Shown: positions 8,661 to 17,515 of the stretch, in pieces | Numbering within the stretch: the first letter of the stretch is position 1 | Layout: every line of letters starts with the position of its first letter | NCBI RefSeq assembly: GCF_023715605.1 | Contig: NZ_JAMBOL010000011.1 | Span: 62,001-126,000, forward strand | DNA: 64,000 nt | Direction of reading: 5' to 3' | Origin: Halalkalibacter oceani | GTDB lineage: Bacteria; Bacillota; Bacilli; Bacillales; Bacillaceae_D | Translations under genes and position numbers: made by a program | The notes under the pieces: model-generated | What the model saw: the letters and a program-made list of their open reading frames with translations, nothing else | Told to the model about the DNA's origin: nothing | Databases searched by the model: none

Positions 8661-8669
8661 ATTATAGCA
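8661..8669 (-). promoter_or_regulatory. extended -10 promoter of pbp
   Basis: Minus-strand TGCTATAAT (TGN plus a perfect -10) lies 26 bases before the chosen start codon. No good -35 is visible, which is typical of extended -10 promoters. Confidence 0.5.
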
Positions 8670-8720
8670 TAATGCCGTCGATGGAGGATATGAAAACCGC
8701 AAATAATGTAGAATGTTATA

Positions 8721-8749
8721 TTGACAGGGGTGAATCATTGTGGTAAAAA
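8721..8749 (+). promoter_or_regulatory. promoter of the tyrS leader
   Basis: Perfect TTGACA at 8721-8726, a 17-base spacer, and a weak -10 TAAAAA. It lies directly before the T-box leader. Confidence 0.5.
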
Positions 8750-8755
8750 AGAAAC

Positions 8756-9006
8756 ATCGTAAATAGAGCATATATAGGTAAAGCTGTGAAGGATCGAAGT
8801 AATCGTTGCTTCCCTGTTTTAGAGAGCTGATGGGTGGTGCGAATCAGTACACAGGCAACGATGAAATACAATCTGGAGCTTTCTTTGTGATAAGCAAAGA
8901 ACGGAACATTCCGTTATTGAAATGAAGTGGAAGAAGGCTGACTTCTTCAACAAGGGTGGTAACGCGACAACCTCGTCCCTTTTTTAGGGAGGAGGTTTTT
9001 TTCTGC
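8756..9006 (+). promoter_or_regulatory. tyrosine T-box leader of tyrS
   Basis: The stem I base pairs AAAGCT (near 8779) with AGCTTT (near 8876). The specifier loop reads GAAATACAA, with the Tyr codon TAC at 8867-8869. The T-box core GGGTGGTAACGCG lies at 8954-8966. It ends in a terminator with arms CCTCGTCCC and GGGAGGAGG followed by seven T (8970-9006). Uncharged tRNA-Tyr would pair with both regions and allow readthrough into tyrS. Confidence 0.93.
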
Positions 9007-9043
9007 TCTAGTGCAAAAGTGAAACGAAACAGGAGGAAGACAA

Positions 9044-10285
9044 ATGGAAAAAGAGGTAACATTAACAGCTGAACAGCAGGCCGAGGTGGAACGTCAGCTT
9101 GCTTATTTACAACGCGGCGTTGTGGAAATTATTCCGGAAGCGGACTTTCGTCAAAAAATTGAAAAGTCCGTCGTTACCGGAAAACCGTTGAAAATCAAGC
9201 TCGGGATGGATCCGTCCGCTCCCGATGTTCATCTCGGTCATACGGTCGTTTTGCACAAGCTGAGACAATTTCAGGAATTAGGGCATGAGATTCAAATGCT
9301 GATCGGTGATTTCACCGGCAGAATTGGTGACCCGACCGGGAAATCTGAAACACGAAAGCAGCTGACGGATGAAGAAGTAAAGAAAAACGCCGAAACCTAT
9401 GTCGAGCAATATGGAAAAATTCTTGATATGGACAAAGCAAAGCTTTACTATAACTCAGCTTGGTTAAAAGAGTTGACGTTTGAGGATGTCATTAAGCTGG
9501 CCGGCAATATGACGGTGGCCCGGATGCTTGAACGTGATGATTTTGAAAAACGCTATAAATCGGGGCAACCGATCTCGATTCACGAGTTCTTCTACCCGCT
9601 TATGCAAGGATATGATTCCGTGGCAATGGAATCTGACATTGAAGTGGGGGGAACCGATCAGAAGTTCAATTTATTGATGGGCAGACATTTGCAGGAAGCC
9701 TATGGAAAAGACAAGCAGGTCGCACTGACGCTGCCGTTGATTGAAGGACTTGATGGGGAACGGAAAATGTCGAAGTCACTCGGCAATTATATCGGCATCG
9801 ATGAAGCGCCTAATGAAATGTTCGGGAAGGCGATGTCGATTCCCGATGAGCTGATGGTGAAATACTATAAGCTGGCCACGGATCTTTCCATGGAAGAAAT
9901 TGAAGAGCTTGAGCGCGGGTTGGAGGACGGCAGCGTGCACCCACGCGATGCGAAAATGCGTCTTGGCGCTACCTTCGTGGAGATGTATCACGGGAAAGCA
10001 GAGGCGGATGAAGCGGTCGACTATTTCAAAACGGTCTTTCAAAAGCGTGCTTTGCCGAGCGATATCCCGGAAGCGCAATGGACTGGAGACAACCCGGTCT
10101 GGATCGTCGACTTGCTTGTTGAGCTGAAGCTGCTAAGCTCAAAAGGGGAAGCAAGACGGATGATTCAAAACGGCGGGGTGAAGATTAACGAAGAAAAAGT
10201 AACCGATGTTCAACTGCAACTGCAAGTCGAGGACGGGCAGGTCATTCAAGTCGGAAAGCGCAAGTTCGTAAAAATAAGCATGTAA
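9044..10285 (+). CDS. tyrS: tyrosyl-tRNA synthetase, TyrZ type
   Basis: Charges tRNA-Tyr. 413 residues, with class I signatures HLGH (about residue 63) and KMSKS (about 241) and a C-terminal S4-like RNA-binding domain (about 350-410). The opening ([19 protein letters not shown], then [16 protein letters not shown]) is of the TyrZ subtype. The TyrS subtype reads CGFDPTADSLHIGH here and occupies this locus in B. subtilis. Start ATG behind CAGGAGGAAG. Controlled by the T-box upstream and followed by its own terminator. Confidence 0.96.
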   Translation: MEKEVTLTAEQQAEVERQLAYLQRGVVEIIPEADFRQKIEKSVVTGKPLKIKLGMDPSAPDVHLGHTVVLHKLRQFQELGHEIQMLIGDFTGRIGDPTGKSETRKQLTDEEVKKNAETYVEQYGKILDMDKAKLYYNSAWLKELTFEDVIKLAGNMTVARMLERDDFEKRYKSGQPISIHEFFYPLMQGYDSVAMESDIEVGGTDQKFNLLMGRHLQEAYGKDKQVALTLPLIEGLDGERKMSKSLGNYIGIDEAPNEMFGKAMSIPDELMVKYYKLATDLSMEEIEELERGLEDGSVHPRDAKMRLGATFVEMYHGKAEADEAVDYFKTVFQKRALPSDIPEAQWTGDNPVWIVDLLVELKLLSSKGEARRMIQNGGVKINEEKVTDVQLQLQVEDGQVIQVGKRKFVKISM

Positions 10286-10294
10286 AAAAAGGAA

Positions 10295-10336
10295 GGCAAT
10301 GGCTTTAGGAGAACAGACCTGAAGCCATTGCTTTTT
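10295..10336 (+). terminator. tyrS terminator
   Basis: GGCAATGGCTT (10295-10305) pairs with AAGCCATTGC (10322-10331) and is followed by TTTTTC. Confidence 0.8.
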
Positions 10337-10364
10337 CTTGCAAAAGCAGAATGAATATGCAAAA

Positions 10365-10382
10365 ATAGAGTGATCGTTCTAT
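10365..10382 (+). promoter_or_regulatory. TetR operator, site 1
   Basis: ATAGAGTGATCGTTCTAT is an imperfect 18-base palindrome (7 of 9 pairs). It lies just before the tetR gene and is identical to site 2 except for one base. Probable autoregulatory operator. Confidence 0.65.
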
Positions 10383-10402
10383 ATAAAGGTGGGTTGGTTG
10401 GA

Positions 10403-10951
10403 ATGAGTCGGAAAAAAGAAAATTTATTGGAGCAGGCGGAACGGCTTTTTTACGAGCACGGTTTTCATGCGATTGGGTTGAAGAAAGTCGTTACAGAGTC
10501 CGGTGTCGCGCTAATGACGCTTTACAATCATTTTCAATCGAAAGAGGATTTAATTATGGAAGTGTTAAAAAGAAGAGAAGCCCGGTATTTTTCCAGCTTG
10601 AAGGCGTGCCTAAACGAGGCCAAAGGGGAGCCTTCTGTGGCGCTGATGGAAGTGCATCTTTTCTGGACACGGAGGCACGGATCGAATGGCTGTATGTTTT
10701 TAAGAGCGAAGGAAGAGTTTGCGAATGGCAATCAGGCGATTGTCGATTATGTCGATGCACATAAAAAGGCGCTAATCGATTTTTTCCAAGCGGCAGGCTA
10801 CACAAACCGGAACGCGATCCGCCTCGCCCTGCTCTTTGAAGGAACGACTGCTTTGGCGGAAACGAGGCCGCTTGATGAAGTTGCTGAGGAATGTCTCTTT
10901 TTCGCTAAACAAATCAGACTGGAGAGCGATGAAAAAGCTAAGTCGGAATAG
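10403..10951 (+). CDS. TetR-family regulator of the adjacent MFS exporter
   Basis: 182 residues. An N-terminal helix-turn-helix (about residues 5-50) carries the family hallmark VALMTLYNHFQSKEDLI, and the C-terminal ligand domain is variable. A GTG at 10370 would put the start inside the operator, so the ATG at 10403 (behind AAAGGTGGG) is preferred. Matching palindromes sit before this gene and before the next one. It therefore probably represses itself and the MFS transporter and is released by a transported compound. The ligand cannot be read from the sequence. Confidence 0.88.
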   Translation: MSRKKENLLEQAERLFYEHGFHAIGLKKVVTESGVALMTLYNHFQSKEDLIMEVLKRREARYFSSLKACLNEAKGEPSVALMEVHLFWTRRHGSNGCMFLRAKEEFANGNQAIVDYVDAHKKALIDFFQAAGYTNRNAIRLALLFEGTTALAETRPLDEVAEECLFFAKQIRLESDEKAKSE

Positions 10952-10978
10952 GAGAAGGCTTAGTTTTTTTCTTTAAAA

Positions 10979-10996
10979 ATAGACTGATCGTTCTAT
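10979..10996 (+). promoter_or_regulatory. TetR operator, site 2
   Basis: ATAGACTGATCGTTCTAT shares 17 of 18 bases with site 1 and lies 19 bases before the MFS start codon. It points to direct control of the transporter by the TetR protein. Confidence 0.65.
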
Positions 10997-11015
10997 CTAA
11001 AAAGGAGATGAGAAA

Positions 11016-12125
11016 ATGGGGAAAATCGTATGGCCCGGTGTCGCGATGATTGCTGTCACCTATGCCTTGGCAAGGTTCAGCTTTGGCTTGTTTTTGCCGG
11101 ATATTTCGACTTCCCTCAAGCTAAAGGAAAGCACCGCCGGGATCGCTGCATCGGCTGCTTATGTTTCTTACTCGGCAGCGTTGCTGACGGCGCCGTTTTT
11201 GATTCGTCGGTTCGGCTGTTTTCGCTTAATACAAGCCGCCGGGATCACAGCGCTCGTCGGGATGAGCGGAATTGCGCTGGCACAAAGCTTCTCCCCGCTT
11301 GTGATTAGCATTTTTGCTGCGGGGATCGGCAGTGGCTGGGCTTCCCCGGCGCTAAGTCAGGTCGCGACGATCTCACTAAAGGAAGCAGATAAGGATCGCG
11401 GGAATATGTGGATAAACAGCGGCTCAGGTTTCGGCCTGCTCGTTTCCGCTCCTGTCGCGCTTTTGTTTACCGAACATTGGCGGCTCGCTTATTTTTTATT
11501 TGTGCTCATCGCCTTGGCGGTGCTTCTCTGGAACTCGCTTTCTCTTCCGGCACGGCAAGAGAAGGCCGTAACAGCCGGGAGCAAGGCATCCTGGTATATT
11601 ATCGTCAAAGCAAAGGAGCTACTGTTGGCTTCATTCCTGATTGGCGGCAGCTCTGCGATTTTTTGGACGTTTTCCCGCAGCTATTTAACGGTCGTCCATC
11701 AGATGAGTACGACGGAGAGCGTTACTTTTTGGATGGTGATGGGGATTTCGGGGATCATCGGCGGACTGACGGGCAGCGCCATCGGGAAGATCGGTCTGGC
11801 CTTGACCTATCGGCTCGTTTTCCTGTTGCTGCTGCTGGCGATTGCGCTGATTACGGTTCCAGCTGATGTGGCAGTGTATGTCTCCGCGCTGCTCTTTGGC
11901 AGCACCTATATCGCCCTGACCGGAGTGCTCGTGATCTGGGCGACACGATTGTTTCCAGCAGAGCCTTCAATCGGCGTCAGCCTTTCTTTTCTGGCGCTCG
12001 GTCTCGGCCAATCACTCGGCTCATTGGCCGGAGGAGCATTGATTGACAGCACGGCATACCCTTTTGCATTTCTAATGTTTGCAAGCCTTGGGACGGCGGG
12101 GCTGTTTATTGCTGTTCGACAATAA
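11016..12125 (+). CDS. YbfB/YjiJ-family MFS transporter
   Basis: 369 residues with about twelve hydrophobic segments along the whole length, no signal peptide and a short cytoplasmic N-terminus. The first helix and loop read ALARFSFGLFLPDI, as in the YbfB/YjiJ (MFS_4) branch of the major facilitator superfamily. The substrate is unknown. Its pairing with a TetR gene and a shared operator suggests inducible efflux. Start ATG behind AAAAAGGAGATG. No clear terminator before the convergent rpsD terminator. Confidence 0.88.
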   Translation: MGKIVWPGVAMIAVTYALARFSFGLFLPDISTSLKLKESTAGIAASAAYVSYSAALLTAPFLIRRFGCFRLIQAAGITALVGMSGIALAQSFSPLVISIFAAGIGSGWASPALSQVATISLKEADKDRGNMWINSGSGFGLLVSAPVALLFTEHWRLAYFLFVLIALAVLLWNSLSLPARQEKAVTAGSKASWYIIVKAKELLLASFLIGGSSAIFWTFSRSYLTVVHQMSTTESVTFWMVMGISGIIGGLTGSAIGKIGLALTYRLVFLLLLLAIALITVPADVAVYVSALLFGSTYIALTGVLVIWATRLFPAEPSIGVSLSFLALGLGQSLGSLAGGALIDSTAYPFAFLMFASLGTAGLFIAVRQ

Positions 12126-12185
12126 AAAATAGGATTTTTTCGTTGAATTAGTTTATTTATCGCTATTTCTAAAAAAGCGTTCTAA

Positions 12186-12217
12186 ACAAAAAAGCCTGTC
12201 GACAAAGTCGACAGGCT
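12186..12217 (-). terminator. rpsD terminator
   Basis: AGCCTGTCGAC and its complement flank a three-base loop (12193-12217). On the minus strand this is followed by TTTTTTG. Confidence 0.85.
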
Positions 12218-12239
12218 GGGGTAAGACCCTTATAATCGC

Positions 12240-12842
12240 TTAACGAGAATAGAATTCGACGATAAGCGCTTCTGTAATTTCAGAAGGAAGCTCAGCGCGT
12301 TCTGGAAGACGAGTGTATGTGCCTTCAAGCTTTTCAGCATCGAAAGATACATAACCAGGAACGAAGTCGTTGCCTTCCAACGCCTCTTTAATGATGTCAA
12401 GGTTGCGGGACTTCTCACGCACACCGATTGTTTGACCTGGCTTTACGCGGTATGATGGAATATCAACGCGGTTGCCGTCAACAACGATATGACCGTGGTT
12501 AACAAGCTGGCGAGCTGCACGACGAGTGCGGGCAAGACCCATGCGGTAAACAAGGTTGTCAAGACGTGACTCAAGTAGAATCATGAAGTTTTCACCATGG
12601 ATACCAGCCATTTTACCAGCTGTATCGAACGTGCGACGGAATTGACGCTCGTTGACACCATACATGTGACGAAGCTTTTGCTTTTCTTGTAATTGCACTC
12701 CGTATTCGGAAAGCTTCTTACGTTGGTTTGGACCGTGCTGCCCTGGAGCATACGGACGTTTTGCTAATTCTTTACCTGTTCCACTTAGTGAAATGCCTAA
12801 GCGGCGGGATAATTTCCAAGATGGACCTGTATAACGAGCCAT
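12240..12842 (-). CDS. rpsD: ribosomal protein S4
   Basis: Primary 16S-rRNA-binding protein of the small subunit. 200 residues starting [21 protein letters not shown]-like, with the central S4 RNA-binding domain (about residues 90-155, containing [10 protein letters not shown]). The start ATG at 12842 follows AAGGAGGAG. Longer upstream frames run through the leader and are ignored. It stands alone, as in B. subtilis, with its own promoter, leader and terminator. S4 feedback on its leader is known in B. subtilis. Confidence 0.98.
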   Translation of the reverse strand: MARYTGPSWKLSRRLGISLSGTGKELAKRPYAPGQHGPNQRKKLSEYGVQLQEKQKLRHMYGVNERQFRRTFDTAGKMAGIHGENFMILLESRLDNLVYRMGLARTRRAARQLVNHGHIVVDGNRVDIPSYRVKPGQTIGVREKSRNLDIIKEALEGNDFVPGYVSFDAEKLEGTYTRLPERAELPSEITEALIVEFYSR

Positions 12843-13035
12843 AAATAGACTCCTCCTTGTTATTTTGTTTGTTGCAAAATAACAACCGCATTGTAATCTC
12901 ATAGCTACGTTCATTTTGTCTTCATGCATGTTCGCTTCGACAGCTAGAAGTTACAGATGCACCTCGATTCATGCAGCCGCATCGAGGAACAAAATGAAAA
13001 ACATAGTATGTTTACATTGGCTGTCTTTTTACACA
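12843..13035 (-). promoter_or_regulatory. S4 autoregulatory leader of rpsD
   Basis: A leader of about 190 bases between the promoter and rpsD. It contains a CCTCGAT / ATCGAGG helix (12963-12988) and, directly against the Shine-Dalgarno, a perfect 11-base-pair hairpin (12857-12885, arms TTGTTATTTTG and CAAAATAACAA, loop of seven). Position and structure fit the S4-binding leader known upstream of Bacillus rpsD. I did not match it base by base to a covariance model. Confidence 0.6.
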
Positions 13036-13041
13036 AACTCC

Positions 13042-13070
13042 ATTATATTAATTTACACGTTTAATGTCAA
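13042..13070 (-). promoter_or_regulatory. sigma-A promoter of rpsD
   Basis: Minus-strand TTGACA, a 17-base spacer, and TATAAT. Both hexamers are perfect. Confidence 0.85.
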
Positions 13071-13339
13071 GAAGAGAGCGGAATATTGAGAAGGGAGATA
13101 AAAAAATTCATAATTTTTTGTATCGGAACGTTCTAGTTACATAGTAAAATGGAATAAGTTGTTTTATAATAGATGTAGAAAGACCCAAAAGAATGATGAT
13201 TTAATGAATGAAATGGTTCATATATTTATGAGGGGGAGGGGCATATTTTCCTACTTCACTAATTTTGGCTAAGGAAATCATTAAAAATCAGTGCAAATGT
13301 GAGTCATTTAACATGCATGTTATGTGGTGGTGTAAGAGA
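13071..13339. other. gap between the divergent rpsD and GGDEF genes
   Basis: A-T-rich. It holds a TATAAT (13165-13170) without a convincing -35 and a G-rich tract near 13231-13241. A TTG at 13265 continues in frame into the next gene but has no ribosome site at usable distance. Confidence 0.5.
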
Positions 13340-15580
13340 ATGGATAAAATTCTGAATGGAAACAGCGACAATAGTCAATATAGACCATTTTTGGAAGAGC
13401 TTGTCTCAAACCGTAACAAGAGTACAGCTTTATTTGAACCTGCTGTTTTTTTTATTGCATCAAATGAGAGAATTCTCTCCGCATACAAGATGGGTTATGT
13501 GCCGCCTTCCATGGACGAGGCGCTCACCTATTTTGAAAGCAACTTTTCAGCACAAAAGCTAAAATGCAAGTGTAAAGACTCTGTTTTGCTAGCAGTTCCT
13601 TTCTCTGCGCACGAACATATTGATACTCCGTTATATTTAGGTGTCGTTCTTTCTGCTTCGGCAAAGGAAGAGCCGATTATCAGCTATTTAGAAGGGGTTG
13701 TGACCGGGTCAGGACTGACGACGAAGCGACTGAAGAAGAAAAAGATGTTTCCGATTAATGAATTACTGGAATTGGCCGGCTATCAAATGGAGTTTACTTC
13801 GCTGGCCAATGCGTTAAACACCTGCTATAAAAAAAACGACAGCGGCTCCGGCAAGTTAGTGATTGTCGAGCGAAGTGAAGAACGATTCGTTCCTTTGTTT
13901 TATCCGTCTCATTGGGATCTTGATCATTTTGACGCGGTGTTTAAACAGCAGCACTATGAAAGCAAAATCGGTGCGGAACCGTTTGTGCTGTTAAAAGACA
14001 GTCAGTTGTTTGAAAACAATTATCACTACCACGTCATCTGTGCCATAGAAGTGGAAAACAAGCCTGTTTCCCTGCTCCTGTTTACGTTTGAAACCGAGCA
14101 TGAGGCTCAAAAAGCAAAAGATGACTACGAGCAGTCGATCAAAGAAATTTTACCGATTCTTGAAAAAGCATATATACAGGAAAAAGATGTCCAGGAAGCA
14201 CAAAGGCGGGATATTTTACTGCAAGTAACGAAGAAATTCCACTCTACAATGGACATTGGTGAAGTGCTGGGGGAGATTGTCGAGGCGATTGAAAGAGCCT
14301 ATCCTCACTACCACGTCCATCTCCTTCTTTCACAGGAATGGCAAGTGAACGAAAATGTCTCCATTAAGCCGTTGAAATATGGAACGGAAAGCGGTAACAG
14401 TACAGCGGAGCATGCGTATTTAACCGGCCAAATCCAAGTGGATAAAGAACTGGAGGACAATTCAAAGATTCTTTACGCCCCTTTGCGCGGCAAGCAAGGT
14501 GTTTACGGCGTGATGGAAATTATGACTTCTGAAGATGTCCATGTGCCGCAGTATGAAATTGACTTCATTCAAATGCTGGCGGATACAGGAGGGAACGCTT
14601 TAGAAAATGCTGAGCTTTATCAGCAATCGAGAAATCTGATTCATGATTTACAGCTTATTAACGAGACGTCACACCAGTTAAATTCAAATCTGCGCCTGGC
14701 GGATACGATCAACTTTATGACGCAGCAGATCATCGAGTCATTTAAAGCCGAAGAAGTGGGTTTCATCATGTTCCATGCCAATGGGGAAGCCGTCGTTCTC
14801 GACGGAAGTACACCCTTTTTCAAAAATGAAGATTCCCTTGATGCCCTCGAGCCGTTAATAAGAAAGGTGAAGCGCGATAAAGACCCGATTTACATTGGGG
14901 ATACGGAGCGTCATGAAGATGTTCAGCTCGATTTTTACAAGTCAGTATTAATGGTGCCGATGATTCAGAACAATGAACTAAAAGGGATGGTTGTCACGGT
15001 TCATCAAAGCTCCTATCACTTTACCTTTGAAAATTTTAAACTACTGCAATCTTTGGTTCATCATTCCACCTTGGCTTTTTCCAATTCCATGCTGCACGAA
15101 GAACTCGAACGGCTCGTGATCACCGATCACTTAACGAAGCTGTTTTCGCGTAACCATTTGGACGAGCGGATTCAAGAGTCGATGTACAAGCAGAATCAGG
15201 GGACATTTTTGCTGCTTGATATTGATAACTTTAAGCAAATCAATGATACGTACGGGCATCAGGTAGGCGATGATATCATCATTCAGGTCGCCAATATTAT
15301 GAAACGGAACATTCGCGAGGAAGATATTGCGGCAAGATGGGGCGGGGAAGAGCTGGCCATCTATTTCCCGAATATCGAGGTGAAGATTGGGCAGCAGATT
15401 GCAGAGCGGATCGTCAAAGCCGTAGCGATTGAAACGAGTCCCCGTGTCACAGTGTCGATTGGGATTTCACATTGGAGCTCAAGAGAAAGCGAAGTGTCGT
15501 TGAAGCTGCTGTTCAATCAGGCCGATACCGCTCTTTATGAAGCGAAGGAAACAGGGAAAAATCGTGTCGTTGTGAAATAA
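13340..15580 (+). CDS. GAF-domain diguanylate cyclase (YtrP-like)
   Basis: 746 residues. A long N-terminal sensor half contains GAF-like domains (about residues 290-420 and 435-580), followed by a C-terminal GGDEF domain (about 590-746). The active-site motif is GGEEL inside RWGGEELAIYF. An inhibitory-site RxxD (REED) lies five residues before it, so both synthesis and product inhibition of cyclic-di-GMP look possible. No membrane helix is seen. The start at 13340 follows GGTGG at about 9 bases; in-frame TTG 13265 and ATG 13313/13322 are alternatives. The locus matches ytrP of B. subtilis, beside rpsD and refZ. Confidence 0.85.
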   Translation: MDKILNGNSDNSQYRPFLEELVSNRNKSTALFEPAVFFIASNERILSAYKMGYVPPSMDEALTYFESNFSAQKLKCKCKDSVLLAVPFSAHEHIDTPLYLGVVLSASAKEEPIISYLEGVVTGSGLTTKRLKKKKMFPINELLELAGYQMEFTSLANALNTCYKKNDSGSGKLVIVERSEERFVPLFYPSHWDLDHFDAVFKQQHYESKIGAEPFVLLKDSQLFENNYHYHVICAIEVENKPVSLLLFTFETEHEAQKAKDDYEQSIKEILPILEKAYIQEKDVQEAQRRDILLQVTKKFHSTMDIGEVLGEIVEAIERAYPHYHVHLLLSQEWQVNENVSIKPLKYGTESGNSTAEHAYLTGQIQVDKELEDNSKILYAPLRGKQGVYGVMEIMTSEDVHVPQYEIDFIQMLADTGGNALENAELYQQSRNLIHDLQLINETSHQLNSNLRLADTINFMTQQIIESFKAEEVGFIMFHANGEAVVLDGSTPFFKNEDSLDALEPLIRKVKRDKDPIYIGDTERHEDVQLDFYKSVLMVPMIQNNELKGMVVTVHQSSYHFTFENFKLLQSLVHHSTLAFSNSMLHEELERLVITDHLTKLFSRNHLDERIQESMYKQNQGTFLLLDIDNFKQINDTYGHQVGDDIIIQVANIMKRNIREEDIAARWGGEELAIYFPNIEVKIGQQIAERIVKAVAIETSPRVTVSIGISHWSSRESEVSLKLLFNQADTALYEAKETGKNRVVVK

Positions 15581-15634
15581 CGAGCGCGTAAATGAATATC
15601 CGCTTTACAAAGGCGGGGCTGGATACTGCTCTGG

Positions 15635-15682
15635 GCTTGTCCTGAAAGGTTAGTCAAGTGAACCTTTCAGGACAAGCTTTTT
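15635..15682 (+). terminator. terminator after the GGDEF gene
   Basis: A perfect 17-base-pair stem (15635-15651 with 15661-15677, arms beginning GCTTGTCCTGAAAGG) followed by TTTTTG. Confidence 0.9.
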
Positions 15683-15808
15683 GTCTGTTTTTGACTGAAA
15701 AAAATGTAGAAAGTTCTTCGGCCAATGTCGATGGATTATGGAAGGAATTGATCAGCGTCGGGGCGAAGCAGAAGGGGAAGAAGACTATGACAAAGGGGAC
15801 AACAAAAC

Positions 15809-16432
15809 ATGAAGGGATCAACGAAAAAGAAAATGGTAGATGCAGCGATCAGACTCTTTTATACCCAGGGATATGATGGTACCTCTGTCAGAGATATTGC
15901 TTCCTCAGCCAATGTGAACATCGCTTTGGTTTCCTACTATTTTGGCGGAAAAAAAGCGCTCTATGAAAAGATTTTGATTCAATTTCTCGAAGGATATTTG
16001 CAAACGATGCATAAAGCGATCAGGCAGCAAACGAACTCCGTCCAGGAGAGTCTGCTTTCGGTGATCAGGGAGCTGCTTGTTTATCAGGCGACAAATCATT
16101 ATACCGCGCGGATGGTACATCGCGAAATGACGCTCGACTCCGTTCTTGTCAGGGAAATTATGACAACTTATTTACGGAAGGAAAAGCATGATTACGAGCA
16201 AATGATCAAGCTTGGGATGAAAAAAGGAGAGTTTCAGCGCCAGTCGGTCGACTATGTGATCATTCAGATCCGGACGATGGTGAATATGCCTTATTTGACT
16301 CCCCATTATTTTCAGGAGCTGTACCAGCTGTCACCGAAAGAGCCTTATTTCGTCGACCGGTATATGGAGCATATTGCAAGATGGGTGAAGGCCGCCCTTT
16401 GTCAGCCCAAGGCCGAAACAGGAATCGCGTAA
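15809..16432 (+). CDS. refZ: RefZ, FtsZ-regulating TetR-family protein
   Basis: 207 residues with a TetR helix-turn-helix (about residues 5-52; GTSVRDIASSANVNIALVSYY). Its C-terminal half matches B. subtilis RefZ (YttP), including REIMTTYLRKEKH. In B. subtilis RefZ binds motifs near the origin and affects FtsZ ring placement at the onset of sporulation. Start ATG behind AAAGGGG. Convergent with hisJ, as in B. subtilis. A GAAACAGGAA / TTCCTGTTTC hairpin (about 16418-16447) spans its stop codon and lies just past the hisJ stop. Confidence 0.88.
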   Translation: MKGSTKKKMVDAAIRLFYTQGYDGTSVRDIASSANVNIALVSYYFGGKKALYEKILIQFLEGYLQTMHKAIRQQTNSVQESLLSVIRELLVYQATNHYTARMVHREMTLDSVLVREIMTTYLRKEKHDYEQMIKLGMKKGEFQRQSVDYVIIQIRTMVNMPYLTPHYFQELYQLSPKEPYFVDRYMEHIARWVKAALCQPKAETGIA

Positions 16433-16457
16433 GCTTCCTGTTTCGGGGCGAAAGAAG

Positions 16458-17273
16458 CTACGGCTTTGCCAGCGGAGCTGCGGCAAGCTGGTCGTAGCCA
16501 CTGAGCAGCCCATTGGCCGAATGAGCGTCCGAGCCGTAGACAAGCGGGATCTTCAGCCGAACGGCTTCTTCAATGATGCTTGCGTAAGGGTAAGGCTCAC
16601 GGCAAAGCGGCTTCAGGCAGCCTGCGCCATTGTAATCCAGCTGATATCCTTTTTGCTGGATGGCTGTCAGAATACGGGTGATCTCTTTTGCGAACAACTG
16701 CGAATCGGGAGCCGGAAAGCGTTTTTGGAATTTACGGGCGAGCGTCATATGCCCGATTCTTTTTGGCTTGTAGCGGCCCAGATCCGCCTTGATGGAAGCG
16801 AAAACGGTTTGATAATAATGCTCGTGCACTTTGGCGGTAGAGCCGAGCAAATCAACCGCTGACTGAAAGACATCCGGACTGTAATCAAGACAAAGATAGC
16901 GGTCGCGAAGATGGAGAAAGTGAACGGAAAGAATGCTGTCATCCAGCAATGGACCAACCTCGTTCAGAAAGTCGGCCGTCTCCTTTTCAAACCCTTCAAT
17001 ATAATCAACCTCAAGGCCCAGCAGAATGTTGAGCCTTCCTTTATATTCTCTCTTTACCAATTGAATGTGTTCGATATACCGTGGTAAATCAGCCGGGTTC
17101 ATGCCGCTGTCCTGCTGAGGGGTGGGGTCATCGAAGGAAGCGGGGAGCGGGGCATGCTCCGTAAAGCTGATTCCCTCTATGCCAAGGGCAATGGCTTTCT
17201 CGCAATAATCGACAAAATCATCCTTTGTGCCATGCGGACAAAGGGGGCTGTGAACATGTCCATCGTGTACCAT
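16458..17273 (-). CDS. hisJ: HisJ, histidinol-phosphatase (PHP family)
   Basis: Removes phosphate from histidinol phosphate, the penultimate step of histidine synthesis. 271 residues, PHP-fold metalloenzyme. The N-terminal metal site reads HDGHVHSPLCPHG. Later ligands are in FTEHAP, LGLEVDY, SVHFL and a C-terminal GSDAH. Start ATG behind AGAAGGAG. The enzyme acts in the cytosol and its gene is separate from the other his genes, as usual in Bacillus. Confidence 0.93.
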   Translation of the reverse strand: MVHDGHVHSPLCPHGTKDDFVDYCEKAIALGIEGISFTEHAPLPASFDDPTPQQDSGMNPADLPRYIEHIQLVKREYKGRLNILLGLEVDYIEGFEKETADFLNEVGPLLDDSILSVHFLHLRDRYLCLDYSPDVFQSAVDLLGSTAKVHEHYYQTVFASIKADLGRYKPKRIGHMTLARKFQKRFPAPDSQLFAKEITRILTAIQQKGYQLDYNGAGCLKPLCREPYPYASIIEEAVRLKIPLVYGSDAHSANGLLSGYDQLAAAPLAKP

Positions 17274-17515
17274 CGTAGAATCTCCTTCTAAAATTAAATA
17301 AGAACCACGAAAAAAACGTACAAAGTGTTACTTTCATGGTATCATAATACATAATTAAAGTCGTGAAAAATAAAAAATTTGTCAATATATAAAGGATATT
17401 TGTGTTTTGTAGAGAAAAACAAAAGGGCGATGAGAAATTCGCTGTATTTTTTAGAAGCTCAAATTGAGGCCTTCAATACAAAACATTCCAAGGATCTATA
17501 GAAGGGAGTCCTCAC

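Noticed and set aside
8636-8662. Earlier in-frame ATG for the penicillin-binding protein
   Set aside because: It overlaps the -10 box and would put AGGAGG inside the coding region.
10370-10402. GTG start for the TetR gene
   Set aside because: The codon lies inside the operator and has no ribosome site.
13131-13145. LexA-type SOS box at GGAACGTTCTAG
   Set aside because: The two half-sites touch with no four-base spacer, so it does not fit the Bacillus LexA consensus.
15658-15876. 72-codon frame before refZ
   Set aside because: It begins inside the terminator stem and overlaps refZ in another frame.
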